A DNA stretch of 64,000 bases from Lachnoanaerobaculum sp. OBRC5-5. Its GTDB lineage: Bacteria; Bacillota; Clostridia; Lachnospirales; Lachnospiraceae. The DNA is taken from the NCBI RefSeq assembly GCF_000296385.1, contig NZ_JH815185.1, positions 886,317 through 950,316 of the forward strand, given 5' to 3'. The notes under the pieces are model-generated. The model worked only from the letters and a program-made list of their open reading frames with translations, was not told where the DNA came from and did not search any database. This document shows, piece after piece, positions 51,408 through 61,337 of the stretch. The first letter of the stretch is position 1; every line of letters begins with the position of its first letter. A program made the position numbers and the translations under genes.

Positions 51408-52265
51408 TCAACCACCCATTCTTGCATACTGAATACCCTTTTTCAAGCTTCCGTTCACAATGATACAATGTCCTGCAAAAATATCATCATCTCTAAAATA
51501 TGCACTAAATAAACCGCCGGATGTCATAGAAATTGATTCAATACCGATTCTCTTTGCAAAGCTCTCTTCTGTGATTTTTAGTGCTTCCTCCTCGGATTCG
51601 CACCAATCTCTTGCAAGGTCTACAAGTTTTTTAGCTGCAAATGTTCTCATTTCAGCATCCCGTTTTTCAGCACTTAAGTACAATTCTTTCATAGCTTTTC
51701 TTGCCTTTGTGATTCCGGATTTGTTGTCTTTATCAACATCCAAGGAAATATCAATATTTTTATCAAGCCAAGGAATATGCCCTTCAAAGCTGTTTATAGT
51801 TCTATCATACAAAAGCTCACCCAATATATCATCCTCTATGATTATAGGCTTTTTGTACTCTGTAAGGATTTCTTCAAGTTCCGGACTTTGTGCATTTTTT
51901 TCTATTACATCCACTAAAAGAAAATCAAGTCTTTTTATCATAATCTCCGGCAGTTCCTCAGGTAATTTCTTACGTACCTTTAAATGATAAACAGTTTCTT
52001 CATCAAATTCCGGTATCAAATGATTTTCATACTCTTTTTCACTTGCTGCAAATACAAATCTACATTCTTCTTTATGTAGCTCTCCGGTTTCACAATCTAT
52101 ATAGGCCAGGCAGCAAATTGACACTTCCCAAAATCCGTTTCTCTTACTTGTGACATCACCTTCATGCCTAAGTACAAGAATTTCCTGCTCTTTTTTATCA
52201 AAAGAGTTTTCCCATTCGTTCTCAGTCATTTGGTTTCTTTTTCTCATATAATCTATGAGTTCCAT
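51408..52265 (-). CDS. DUF2262-domain protein
   Basis: A 285-residue protein. The C-terminal half (about 140-285) has the DUF2262 layout: DILGELLYDRTINSFEGHIPWL, a helical middle, and the end FSAYFRDDDIFAGHCIIVNGSL. The N-terminal half is a separate, unrecognised beta-rich part (ICCLAYIDCETGELHKEE). The start codon overlaps the previous stop by one base (TAATG). DUF2262 occurs in immunity arrays. Confidence 0.75.
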   Translation of the reverse strand: MELIDYMRKRNQMTENEWENSFDKKEQEILVLRHEGDVTSKRNGFWEVSICCLAYIDCETGELHKEECRFVFAASEKEYENHLIPEFDEETVYHLKVRKKLPEELPEIMIKRLDFLLVDVIEKNAQSPELEEILTEYKKPIIIEDDILGELLYDRTINSFEGHIPWLDKNIDISLDVDKDNKSGITKARKAMKELYLSAEKRDAEMRTFAAKKLVDLARDWCESEEEALKITEESFAKRIGIESISMTSGGLFSAYFRDDDIFAGHCIIVNGSLKKGIQYARMGG

Positions 52266-52813
52266 TAAGATTCACCCCCTATAAGCTGTGATAATTCATT
52301 CTCATCAAGCTTACCTTCAGTATATAACTTTTCAAGCAAATTTTCATCAAAATCCATTTCATAGTAATCTGTTACAAATTCCTTGAAATCATCATATGTC
52401 TCACATATATATCCAAGCATCCATTTGCTTCCGTCATCATCAGACAATTTATTTTGATAAATTTTTCCGTCATACCAAATGAAAAATGTTGTTTCATCTA
52501 TTTCCCGGTCATCAAAGAGCGAAATATATTTTTCATCAACACCTTCATATATCTTTTGTATAACACTTCTATCAAACTTTTCCTTAGCAAACTGACTCAA
52601 ACTGCTTTCATGTGAAAATCCCTTTATTAAGACAATATCTTCTGTAAAAATAACATATAGAGTATCGCCTGAGCCGTTATCAACAATATACTTTAGATAA
52701 GCTTCATTTTCATCTTTTTCAATTATTTTAAGATATTCCTCAGACGGGTCAGTCAAGGCATTGTCAAGAAAATATAATGCCTCAAGTCCGGTTCGCATAT
52801 TATCCAAATCCAT
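52265..52813 (-). CDS. hypothetical acidic protein
   Basis: A 182-residue acidic protein of unknown family. LDNALTDPSEEYLKIIEKDEN at the start, then YVIFTEDIVLIKGFSHES and FFIWYDGKIYQNKLSDDD, and a short helical tail. The blocks recall the general layout of several immunity families, without a clear match. Coupled to the DUF2262 gene downstream. Confidence 0.6.
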   Translation of the reverse strand: MDLDNMRTGLEALYFLDNALTDPSEEYLKIIEKDENEAYLKYIVDNGSGDTLYVIFTEDIVLIKGFSHESSLSQFAKEKFDRSVIQKIYEGVDEKYISLFDDREIDETTFFIWYDGKIYQNKLSDDDGSKWMLGYICETYDDFKEFVTDYYEMDFDENLLEKLYTEGKLDENELSQLIGGES

Positions 52814-52828
52814 ATTTTTCTTTTACTC

Positions 52829-53278
52829 CTATCTTAAATCCGCTTTTTTATATCTTCCGGAAACATATCCTAAAATACAAATCTGAGCTATATTCCATTC
52901 ATTTGCAAGATAGATGCTGCATCTGACTTCATCACCTAAAGTATTTTTTGCAATGAACTCATATCTTCCCAGTTCTTCATTATTTGAAATTCTTTCAATA
53001 TCTGCTACATATGTTTCCGTAAAAAACCTATTAAATTCATCCCAAGCGGTTAGTGCATCTGCTTTTGTAATTTCCACCTTTAGGCAATATCCGATACTGA
53101 CCTTGCACCTTTTCTTTCTTCCGGTTTCATCAGCCTTAAATACTTTTATATTTCCCTTTTCAAATACCCATTCCTTATCCTTCAGTGCAGCTAATTTTTC
53201 TGTCAATATATCCTTAAATTTGACGATATTTTCCGAAAAGTATTTACAGGCATTTTCAAAAATCTCTAAATTGTCCAT
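52829..53278 (-). CDS. hypothetical protein
   Basis: A 149-residue protein without recognised family: helical start (NLEIFENACKYFSENIVKF), strands with KVSIGYCLKVEITKADALTAW, and YEFIAKNTLGDEVRCSIYLA near the end. AAGGA precedes ATG 53278. No signal peptide. Confidence 0.6.
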   Translation of the reverse strand: MDNLEIFENACKYFSENIVKFKDILTEKLAALKDKEWVFEKGNIKVFKADETGRKKRCKVSIGYCLKVEITKADALTAWDEFNRFFTETYVADIERISNNEELGRYEFIAKNTLGDEVRCSIYLANEWNIAQICILGYVSGRYKKADLR

Positions 53279-53332
53279 TTTGATTATTCCTTATATGATA
53301 TTAAATCTGCTCTAATCTCACGAACAAATATA

Positions 53333-54187
<855 letters not shown>

Positions 54188-54210
54188 TTATCCTTATATA
54201 ATCAAAGCAT

Positions 54211-54537
54211 CTAATAATGTTCTTTTACATACTCTATAAATTCATATATGTCATAAGATACCTCTTCCATTTCAAGTGATCCGAGTGCACCCAAATCATT
54301 TTTATATATGGTATCGTCAGAGTCCTTTTTGATAAAGAAAGCCATATCTCCGTCCTGTCCTATCATAAAAAAATCAGGCTCATATTCAAAAACCTCATAT
54401 GTCAGATTTCTTTCCTCCAAATCTTTTTCTTCATAAAGTATCACACCTGTATCGCCTACCGGAAATTCGTCACTTCCCTTTATTTCCTCTAAAAACTTTT
54501 CATACATTTTTGGAAGTTTAAAATTTATATTATCCAT
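54211..54537 (-). CDS. SMI1/KNR4 (SUKH) family protein
   Basis: A 108-residue protein of the SUKH superfamily: LPKMYEKFLEEIKGSDEFP at the start, then LTYEVFEYEPDFFMIGQDGD and a C-terminal helical end. This superfamily is the most common immunity fold against polymorphic toxins, including nucleases. ATG 54537 after GAGGAG. It supports the immunity reading of the run. Confidence 0.82.
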   Translation of the reverse strand: MDNINFKLPKMYEKFLEEIKGSDEFPVGDTGVILYEEKDLEERNLTYEVFEYEPDFFMIGQDGDMAFFIKKDSDDTIYKNDLGALGSLEMEEVSYDIYEFIEYVKEHY

Positions 54538-54553
54538 GGTATCTCCTCATGTT

Positions 54554-55006
54554 TTATAGTTCGAACTTTTTCCAATCATCAACTGATTCTATTATCGGTA
54601 TCAGACTGTCAATTTCAAAATACTCTTTTTCAATAGGGTCGGCATAACCGTCAACAATCAATAATCCGGTACATCTTATATGAGCATTATCATCTTTTAT
54701 CTCTATAATTTCAAGCTTATATGAAATCATAGGTTCCGATTCATAAATATAAAATGTATCTTCTCTTTCATCACATTCTTCCAATGTATTTACACTAAAA
54801 GTTTCTCCTACAAGGTCTTTTACACTGCTTTTGTTTGAATCTATACTGTTTATACAAATAGACGGAGCTGTTGATTCACCACGAAAATCCCCCTCTTTAA
54901 ACCCTATATCTACAGACCACGAGCCGTTATCTTTATCAAATATAAGGCAGCTCTGTCTGTCACTTAAATCATCTTCAAAACAGTACTTTTCACCTATCTT
55001 AAGCAT
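54554..55006 (-). CDS. hypothetical protein
   Basis: A 150-residue acidic, beta-rich protein of unknown family (IGEKYCFEDDLSDRQSCLIF, then EPMISYKLEIIEIKDDNAHI). No motif of known function. ATG 55006 after AAGGAG. Second gene of the fourteen-gene operon. Confidence 0.6.
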   Translation of the reverse strand: MLKIGEKYCFEDDLSDRQSCLIFDKDNGSWSVDIGFKEGDFRGESTAPSICINSIDSNKSSVKDLVGETFSVNTLEECDEREDTFYIYESEPMISYKLEIIEIKDDNAHIRCTGLLIVDGYADPIEKEYFEIDSLIPIIESVDDWKKFEL

Positions 55007-55039
55007 TTTATACTCCTTTTTAAATTTATTATATGATTT

Positions 55040-55357
55040 CTATTCTAACCTTTCATCAAAAATAACCCCGATACATGGCCACTTTTTCAGAAATATCCAG
55101 TTTTTATCTGTCACCACTTTGAGTATATCCGTATCAAACTTCTTAACTTCTTCTATATTTCTTATCTCACCGCTATAAACTGTACCCCTTTTATATGAGA
55201 TATCTATACTCATATAGTCTTCATAACATGATAAAGAAATATGTATTCTAAAATTATCTTTTTCATATGAATAACTGCAAAACCCCGCCTCTTTTTCATA
55301 AAGGTAGGAAGGCTCACTTTCAAAGAATTCAAAAAAATCAAGTTCATCATATTTCAT
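55040..55357 (-). CDS. hypothetical protein, first gene of the immunity-like operon
   Basis: A 105-residue protein of unknown family with many aromatics (YDELDFFEFFESEPSYLYE) and a short strand-rich core (NFRIHISLSCYEDYMSIDIS). The ATG at 55357 is chosen from three close in-frame starts (GTG 55372, ATG 55363, ATG 55357) by spacing to GAGG. Its promoter must lie in 55358-55430. Confidence 0.6.
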   Translation of the reverse strand: MKYDELDFFEFFESEPSYLYEKEAGFCSYSYEKDNFRIHISLSCYEDYMSIDISYKRGTVYSGEIRNIEEVKKFDTDILKVVTDKNWIFLKKWPCIGVIFDERLE

Positions 55358-55429
55358 ACACATTAACCTCACACATATCTACTCTACTATATCACTAATA
55401 TACAATCTGTATCTACTGTACTTTTTATA

Positions 55430-55456
55430 AAAAAAGAACCGACAAATGCCGGTCCT
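55430..55456 (-). terminator. terminator after codY
   Basis: AGGACCGGC pairs with GTCGGTTCT around ATTT, then TTTTTTTATAA on the minus strand. It lies 14 nt past the codY stop. Confidence 0.85.
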
Positions 55457-55469
55457 TAGTATGTTAACT

Positions 55470-56255
55470 TTATTTGATACCCTGATCCTTCTTTACCTCT
55501 TCCAGCTCTGCAAATACCACATCGTTTATTACCTTAATGTAAGTACCCTTCATGCCGGATGACCTGCTTTCTATTACACCTGCACTTTCAAATTTTCTTA
55601 GTGCATTTACTATCACCGATCTGGTGATTCCTACTCTGTCAGCTATCTTACTTGCTACAAGCACACCTTCATTACCGCTAAGCTCTTCAAAGATATGTAT
55701 TATAGCTTCAAGTTCTGAAAAGCTTAATGTTGATATAGCAGACTTTACAATAGCAATCTTTCTATTCTCCTCCGCATTCTCCTCATTAACACTTCTCATC
55801 ATTTCAAGTCCTACCACTGTTGTGCCGTATTCACTTAATATTATGTCATCTATATCAAAGCCCTTTTCCTCTTTGTAAATGAATACAGTACCAAATCTTG
55901 AACCTGCAATATCAATCGGGCTGATAATAGCCTGAAATCTGTTTACATTTTCTTCGTCAAATCCAAGTGTTGCAAGATTAACATTTTCTTTTGTGGACAA
56001 TATTGAGAGTAGTCTTTCATTCAGCATTTCATCTATAAAGCCGCCTACTTTATCAGCAATCAGCTCTGTAATCTCAGATGTACCATTATGTGTTCCAACT
56101 CCTAATACCTTTCCCTTTTTACTAATAACAAGACTATTTGCCTCGAGTATTTCTGATAATACGTCACATATATCATTAAATACTACTTTCTGTGAATTAT
56201 TATTGTGTAATAACCTGTTAATCTTTCTAGTCTTATCCAATAATTGTACACTCAT
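55470..56255 (-). CDS. codY: GTP-sensing global repressor CodY
   Basis: A 261-residue CodY, which senses GTP and branched-chain amino acids and represses nutrient-scavenging genes during rich growth. The GAF domain takes residues 1-155 (LLDKTRKINRLL, GTEILG-like, ISPIDIAGSRFGTVFIYK). The C-terminal winged helix has VASKIADRVGITRSVIVNAL, the conserved DNA-recognition segment, then GVIESRSSGMKGTYI. Full length. It stands alone here, outside the clpQY-xerC cluster of Bacillus. Confidence 0.97.
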   Translation of the reverse strand: MSVQLLDKTRKINRLLHNNNSQKVVFNDICDVLSEILEANSLVISKKGKVLGVGTHNGTSEITELIADKVGGFIDEMLNERLLSILSTKENVNLATLGFDEENVNRFQAIISPIDIAGSRFGTVFIYKEEKGFDIDDIILSEYGTTVVGLEMMRSVNEENAEENRKIAIVKSAISTLSFSELEAIIHIFEELSGNEGVLVASKIADRVGITRSVIVNALRKFESAGVIESRSSGMKGTYIKVINDVVFAELEEVKKDQGIK

Positions 56256-56309
56256 TCAAGAAAACCTCCCCTTAGAAAACAACGTATTTTCAATAAAGCT
56301 CACACTTAA

Positions 56310-56338
56310 ATTTTAGCACAATTTGAATAAATGTACAA
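56310..56338 (-). promoter_or_regulatory. codY promoter
   Basis: Minus strand: -35 TTGTAC (56338-56333), 17-bp spacer, -10 TAAAAT (56315-56310). The leader is about 50 nt. Confidence 0.75.
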
Positions 56339-56474
56339 CTTTTTTATATTATAATTCATATTATTTACTTATCTAAACTTATGTAATCTAAATGATATAT
56401 TATTCCAATATAACACTTTATTTAAAATAACTGAATAAAGTTGTCAATTTTATATATAATCTGATAATAATATT

Positions 56475-56501
56475 CAAAAAGGCGAAGTTTTCACCTCGCC
56501 T
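56475..56501 (-). terminator. terminator after nagA
   Basis: AGGCGAGGT pairs with ACTTCGCCT on the minus strand over a 4-6 nt loop, then TTTTTGAATATT. Confidence 0.85.
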
Positions 56502-56509
56502 CACACAAT

Positions 56510-57661
56510 TTATAATTCACTATATATTTCCTTGCCATGTACATACACAGCTTTTATATTTAATGACTTATCCATCAGTACCAGATCCGCATATTTTCCT
56601 TCTTCAATACTTCCGACTTTATCGTAAATTCCGATTTGTTTTGCAGGATTTATCGTTGCGGCCGCTATAGCATCCTCAAGTCTGATATGCATATCCTGTA
56701 CAGCCCTCTTCATACATTCAAAAAGATTTGTAACCGAACCTGCAATGGTTCCATCGTCAAGTACAGCTTTTCTTCCGGTAACAAACACCTTCTGTCCGCC
56801 AAGAGTATACTCTCCGTCACTGAGTCCGCATGCTCTCATACTGTCACTTATAAGTATAACCCTCTCGTCTCCGAACATCTTAAATGTAGCTCTTACTACA
56901 GCCGGATGAATATGAATACCGTCGCAAATAAGCTCCACACATACTCTGTCATTGTCAATAGCCGCACCTATTACTCCCGGTTCTCTGTGTGTAAACGGCG
57001 GCATAGCATTGTAAAGATGTGTAACATGAGATGCACCCTCTTCAAAAGCCTTTACCGCTGTATCATAATTTGCCATAGTATGTGCAATGGAAACTACAAC
57101 ATTGTCCTTTACACCTGCTATGAAATCCATAGCACCTTCACCCTCAGGAGCGATATCTACAAGCTTAATAAGATTTCCCGACAACTCATTCAATTCATTG
57201 AAGAACTCAATATCGGTATTTAATATATACTTTGATGACTGAGCACCTTTTTTTGCCTCACTTATAAAAGGTCCTTCCATATTTATGCCCACAAGCTTGG
57301 CACCTGTATCACCGTCATATGCGGCAGCCTTTTTCATGATTTCTTTAAGTTCATCTTTAGAAATGGTCATGGTGGCAGGACAAATACTTGTCACACCAAC
57401 TTTAGCCTCGTATTCCGCTATATTCTTTATCGTATCTTCCTTTGCATCACAAAAATCATCACCCATACAGCCGTGAAAATGTATATCTATAAGTCCCGGT
57501 ATTGCATAAAGTCCTGTGGCATCCACCTGCTTCTTGTCATCTTCCGGTGAAAATCCTAGATTCATAAATGAGCTTTCTGAAAACTTCTCACCCGAGATAT
57601 GAATCTCTCTGTTTCTGAACACTCTGTCCGGATCAAACACTATCGCATTTTTTATAAACAT
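56510..57661 (-). CDS. nagA: N-acetylglucosamine-6-phosphate deacetylase
   Basis: A 383-residue amidohydrolase. GLIDIHFHGCMGDDFCDA has the HxH-type metal motif; the catalytic sites continue with NMEGPFISEAKKGAQ, His in VSIAHTMANYD, HVTHLYNAMPP and Asp in ILISDSMRACG. It releases acetate from GlcNAc-6P to give GlcN-6P for NagB. The start overlaps the nagB stop by 10 nt. Part of amino-sugar use from host mucin or cell wall. Confidence 0.97.
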   Translation of the reverse strand: MFIKNAIVFDPDRVFRNREIHISGEKFSESSFMNLGFSPEDDKKQVDATGLYAIPGLIDIHFHGCMGDDFCDAKEDTIKNIAEYEAKVGVTSICPATMTISKDELKEIMKKAAAYDGDTGAKLVGINMEGPFISEAKKGAQSSKYILNTDIEFFNELNELSGNLIKLVDIAPEGEGAMDFIAGVKDNVVVSIAHTMANYDTAVKAFEEGASHVTHLYNAMPPFTHREPGVIGAAIDNDRVCVELICDGIHIHPAVVRATFKMFGDERVILISDSMRACGLSDGEYTLGGQKVFVTGRKAVLDDGTIAGSVTNLFECMKRAVQDMHIRLEDAIAAATINPAKQIGIYDKVGSIEEGKYADLVLMDKSLNIKAVYVHGKEIYSEL

Positions 57662-58377
57662 GACAAAGCCTCCGTATCACCTATCAGAATAAAATCATTG
57701 TGTAACTGCAATATAGAAGCAGGTACCTTAGGTGTAATAGGTCCGAAGAATGCTTCTTTTACAATTTCAGCCTTTCCCTTACCGTTTACTACCATCAGCA
57801 CACGCTTTGCTCTCATAATGCTTCCTATACCCATAGTATATGCCTGCTTAGGAACATCATCTATACTTGCAAAGAATCTCTTATTGGCCTCTATCGTACT
57901 CTCTGTCAAATCTACCACATGAGTCTTGTCGATAAATTCATCACCCGGCTCATTAAAACCGATATGTCCGTTATTGCCAAGTCCGAGAAGCTGCAAATCT
58001 ATTCCACCGTAATTTTTTATAATATTTTCATAATCCTGACCTGCTTTAAGTGCATCAGGCTCCATACCGTCAGGTACCTTTGTATTATTTTTATTTATAT
58101 TTATATGGTCAAAAAGATGTGAATGCATAAAATAATAATAACTTTGATCATTATCCTTTGTAAGACCTCTGTACTCGTCAAGGTTTACAGTCTTAATTTT
58201 ACTGAAATCAAGTCTGCCTGCCTCATATCTTCTTACCAATTCTTCATAAGTACCTATAGGTGTTGAACCTGTAGCAAGTCCAATTACGGCATCAGGCTTT
58301 AAAAGTACCTGCGCACCTATTATGTCTGCCGCCATTTCACTCATTTTCTTATAATCTTTTGCGCATATAATTCGCAT
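57652..58377 (-). CDS. nagB: glucosamine-6-phosphate deaminase
   Basis: A 241-residue deaminase that converts GlcN-6P to fructose-6P and ammonia. GLATGSTPIGTYEEL binds phosphate, LDEYRGL and the catalytic LGLGNNGHIGFNEPG are intact. It is first of the nagB-nagA pair, just downstream of alaS (about 14 nt gap), and can be partly co-transcribed with it. Slightly short for the family, as in other Clostridia. Confidence 0.97.
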   Translation of the reverse strand: MRIICAKDYKKMSEMAADIIGAQVLLKPDAVIGLATGSTPIGTYEELVRRYEAGRLDFSKIKTVNLDEYRGLTKDNDQSYYYFMHSHLFDHININKNNTKVPDGMEPDALKAGQDYENIIKNYGGIDLQLLGLGNNGHIGFNEPGDEFIDKTHVVDLTESTIEANKRFFASIDDVPKQAYTMGIGSIMRAKRVLMVVNGKGKAEIVKEAFFGPITPKVPASILQLHNDFILIGDTEALSCL

Positions 58378-58390
58378 ATTGCACTCCCCC

Positions 58391-61048
58391 CTATGCTAAC
58401 TGTGATTTAAACTCTTCCTTTGCCTTATCAAGCGCATCCTTGATACCTGCGGGGTTCTTTCCGCCGGCCTGAGCGATATTCGGTCTACCGCCACCGCCGC
58501 CGCCTACAAGTGTAGCGATTGCTTTGATAATATTTCCGGCATGTGCTCCTGCCTTAAGTGCATTATCACCTGCCATACATAAAAGATTTACCTTACCGTC
58601 AACATCTGATGCAAGTACAACCATACCTTCATCAACATCATTCTTAAGCTTGTCACCAAGGTTTCTAAGCTCGTTCATTTCAACACCGCTTACCTGCATT
58701 GCAATGAATTTGATTCCGTTTATTGTTTCAATATTTTCGGTGCTGTCTCCAAGTGCCTCACTTGCAAGTTTTGCTTTAAGCTTCTCATTCTCAGACTTAA
58801 GAGCTTTCATCTCATCGAGCAAGCTCTCAGCCTTTGCAACAAGTTCAGATTCACCTGTTTTTAAAAGCTCAGCTACTCTTTGCATTCTGTTTTCGATATC
58901 CTGATAGAATTCGATAACACCGTCACCTGTAAGAGCTTCTATTCTTCTTACACCTGCAGCAATACCGTTTTCTGAAAGAATCTTGAAAAGCTTTATATCC
59001 GATGTATTATGTACATGAGTACCGCCACAAAGCTCCTTTGAGAAGTCTCCCATGCTTACAACTCTTACATCGCCCTGATATTTTTCACCGAAGAGTGCCA
59101 TAGCACCGCTCTTTTTAGCCGACTCCACATCCATTACATCTGTAACTACCGGAAGAGCTTTATTTATCTCTGCATTTACAAGCGCCTCTACCTCTGCAAT
59201 CTCTTCTCTTGAAAGGCTCTTAAAATGTGTAAAGTCAAATCTCAGTCTGTCTGCTGCAACATAGCTTCCTGCCTGTTCCACATGGTTTCCAAGCACTTCT
59301 CTAAGCGCCTTATGTAAAAGGTGAGTTGCAGAGTGGTTTGCGGCTGTTTTCTTTCTGTTTTCAGAATCTACAACAGTTTCCACAGTATCGCCAAGCTTAA
59401 ACATTCCCTGACTTACAAATCCCACATGACCGATCTTATCACCTGCAAGCTTGATAACATCCACTACATTAAATACGGCATCATCTTTCTTTATCACACC
59501 GATATCCGCATTCTGACCACCCATGGTAGCATAGAATGAAGTCTTATCTAGAATAATTGTTCCATGATCACCCTCTGCAATAGCCTCAACTATTTCATCC
59601 TCTGTAGTAAGTGCGGTTATCTTACCTGTATCAAGAAGACTGTCATAACCTTCAAATACTGTAGTAAGCTTCGGATCAAGTGACTGATATATGGTAACAT
59701 CGGCTCCCATATAGTTTGTAGCTTTTCTGGCCGCTCTTGCCTGATTTCTCTGAGCCTCCATAGCCTTATTAAAGCCCGCCTCATCTACAGTGAAGCCCTT
59801 TTCCTCAATTATCTCTTTTGTAAGATCGAGAGGAAAACCGTAAGTATCATACAGTCTGAATGCATCTTCTCCTGAGATTACCTTTTCACCGCTCTTTGTA
59901 AGATTCTCTTCTATTTCTGCAAGGATTGAAAGTCCCTGATCTATGGTCTTATCAAACTTGTTCTCTTCCTCGGTAAGAACCTTAAGGATCATCTCTTTCT
60001 TTTCTTCAAGCTCAGGATAGCCGTCCTTTGAAAGCTCTATTGCCGTATTTGCAAGAGAAGCCAAGAAAGTATCCTTTATTCCAAGCATTCTTCCATGTCT
60101 TGCAGCTCTTCTTAAAAGTCTTCTGAGTACATATCCTCTACCCTCATTACTTGGCATAATACCGTCTGAGATCATAAATGTGCATGATCTGATATGGTCT
60201 GTAATAAGACGGAGTGATATATCCTTTTTTGCATCCTCTTTATATGATGTCTTTGCCAAATCCGCAACTCTGTCAAGCAGGTTCTTTATAGTGTCAACCT
60301 CAAATATGGACTCTACATCCTGAAGCGCTACCGCAAGTCTTTCAAGTCCCATACCTGTATCTATATTCTTTTGGATAAGCTCTGTATAGTTGCCCTTGCC
60401 GTCCGAGTTAAACTGTGAAAATACATTGTTCCATACTTCCATATATCTGTCACAGTCACAACCTACAGTACAGCTTGGCTTTCCGCAACCGTACTTTTCA
60501 CCTCTGTCATAGTACACTTCCGAACAAGGTCCACAAGGTCCCTCTCCATGCTCCCAGAAGTTATCCTCTTTTCCGAACTTAAATATTCTTTCAGCCGGAA
60601 TACCTATCTCTTTATTCCAGATCTCAAATGCCTCATCATCCTCTAAATATACTGAAGGATATAGTCTGTCTGCATCAAGACCTGCCACCTCTGTTAAAAA
60701 TTCCCAAGTCCATGCGATAGCCTCATGCTTAAAATAATCTCCGAAAGAGAAGTTTCCAAGCATTTCAAAGAATGTACCATGTCTTGCAGTCTTTCCTACA
60801 TTCTCAATATCTCCTGTACGAATACATTTCTGACATGTACATACTCTTCTTCTAGGCGGTATCTCCTGACCTGTAAAGTACGGCTTGAGCGGTGCCATAC
60901 CTGAATTGATCAATAATAGTGAATTATCATTATGAGGAACCAAAGAGAAGCTCTTCATTACCAAATGTCCCTTGCTCTCAAAAAAGTCAAGGAATTTCTT
61001 CCTTATTTTGTTTACCCCGTTTTCACTGTTAAAATTTTTGTTACTCAT
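58391..61048 (-). CDS. alaS: alanyl-tRNA synthetase
   Basis: An 885-residue class II synthetase. Motif 1 region FFESKGHLVMKSFSLVPHNDNSLLLINSGM, class II tRNA-binding RRLLRRAARHGRMLG, editing-domain zinc motif NHSATHLLHKAL with CGGTHVHNTS, and the C-terminal Gly-rich GGGGGGRPNIAQAGG are all present. An extra Cys cluster (CGKPSCTVGCDCDRYMEVWN) at about residue 190 lies in the catalytic half and is common in Clostridia. It follows the 39-residue gene by 7 nt. Confidence 0.98.
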   Translation of the reverse strand: MSNKNFNSENGVNKIRKKFLDFFESKGHLVMKSFSLVPHNDNSLLLINSGMAPLKPYFTGQEIPPRRRVCTCQKCIRTGDIENVGKTARHGTFFEMLGNFSFGDYFKHEAIAWTWEFLTEVAGLDADRLYPSVYLEDDEAFEIWNKEIGIPAERIFKFGKEDNFWEHGEGPCGPCSEVYYDRGEKYGCGKPSCTVGCDCDRYMEVWNNVFSQFNSDGKGNYTELIQKNIDTGMGLERLAVALQDVESIFEVDTIKNLLDRVADLAKTSYKEDAKKDISLRLITDHIRSCTFMISDGIMPSNEGRGYVLRRLLRRAARHGRMLGIKDTFLASLANTAIELSKDGYPELEEKKEMILKVLTEEENKFDKTIDQGLSILAEIEENLTKSGEKVISGEDAFRLYDTYGFPLDLTKEIIEEKGFTVDEAGFNKAMEAQRNQARAARKATNYMGADVTIYQSLDPKLTTVFEGYDSLLDTGKITALTTEDEIVEAIAEGDHGTIILDKTSFYATMGGQNADIGVIKKDDAVFNVVDVIKLAGDKIGHVGFVSQGMFKLGDTVETVVDSENRKKTAANHSATHLLHKALREVLGNHVEQAGSYVAADRLRFDFTHFKSLSREEIAEVEALVNAEINKALPVVTDVMDVESAKKSGAMALFGEKYQGDVRVVSMGDFSKELCGGTHVHNTSDIKLFKILSENGIAAGVRRIEALTGDGVIEFYQDIENRMQRVAELLKTGESELVAKAESLLDEMKALKSENEKLKAKLASEALGDSTENIETINGIKFIAMQVSGVEMNELRNLGDKLKNDVDEGMVVLASDVDGKVNLLCMAGDNALKAGAHAGNIIKAIATLVGGGGGGRPNIAQAGGKNPAGIKDALDKAKEEFKSQLA

Positions 61049-61055
61049 ATATCTG

Positions 61056-61175
61056 TTATTTTCCTTTTCTCATATCTCTTGCTTTTTTGCCCAGCTTTAT
61101 ACCTATAAAAGCTAAAATTCCAAAAATAATAGCCTTAATTAAACTTCCTATAAATGATGATAAAAAAACAGCCAT
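61056..61175 (-). CDS. 39-residue membrane protein upstream of alaS
   Basis: Open frame of 39 codons from ATG 61175, with GAGGTG 4 nt before it; stop TAA at 61058-61056. One hydrophobic helix (about residues 4-27) is followed by a basic tail, KLGKKARDMRKGK, giving a one-helix protein with a cytosolic positive end. It lies 7 nt before alaS in the same direction. No function known. The start, ribosome binding site and tail all support a real gene. Confidence 0.68.
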   Translation of the reverse strand: MAVFLSSFIGSLIKAIIFGILAFIGIKLGKKARDMRKGK

Positions 61176-61288
61176 AATACACCTCACTTATTCTTAGGCA
61201 ATGCCTTCTATTTTTATAGACAAAACTGCTTTTATAATATCATAATAATGCCTAAAACTCAATGTCCATATTGTAATGGTAAAATATT

Positions 61289-61318
61289 AAAAAAGCGATG
61301 CCCATATAAGCATCGCCT
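61289..61318 (-). terminator. terminator after the surface flavoprotein gene
   Basis: GCGATGC (61295-61301) pairs with GCATCGC (61310-61316), then TTTTTTAATATT on the minus strand. It lies 20 nt past the stop of the surface gene. Confidence 0.9.
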
Positions 61319-61337
61319 TCTTGAAAGTAAATATTTA

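Noticed and set aside
61176..61337. Possible T-box leader before alaS
   Set aside because: No T-box consensus sequence or terminator/antiterminator pair was found; a terminator there belongs to the upstream surface gene.
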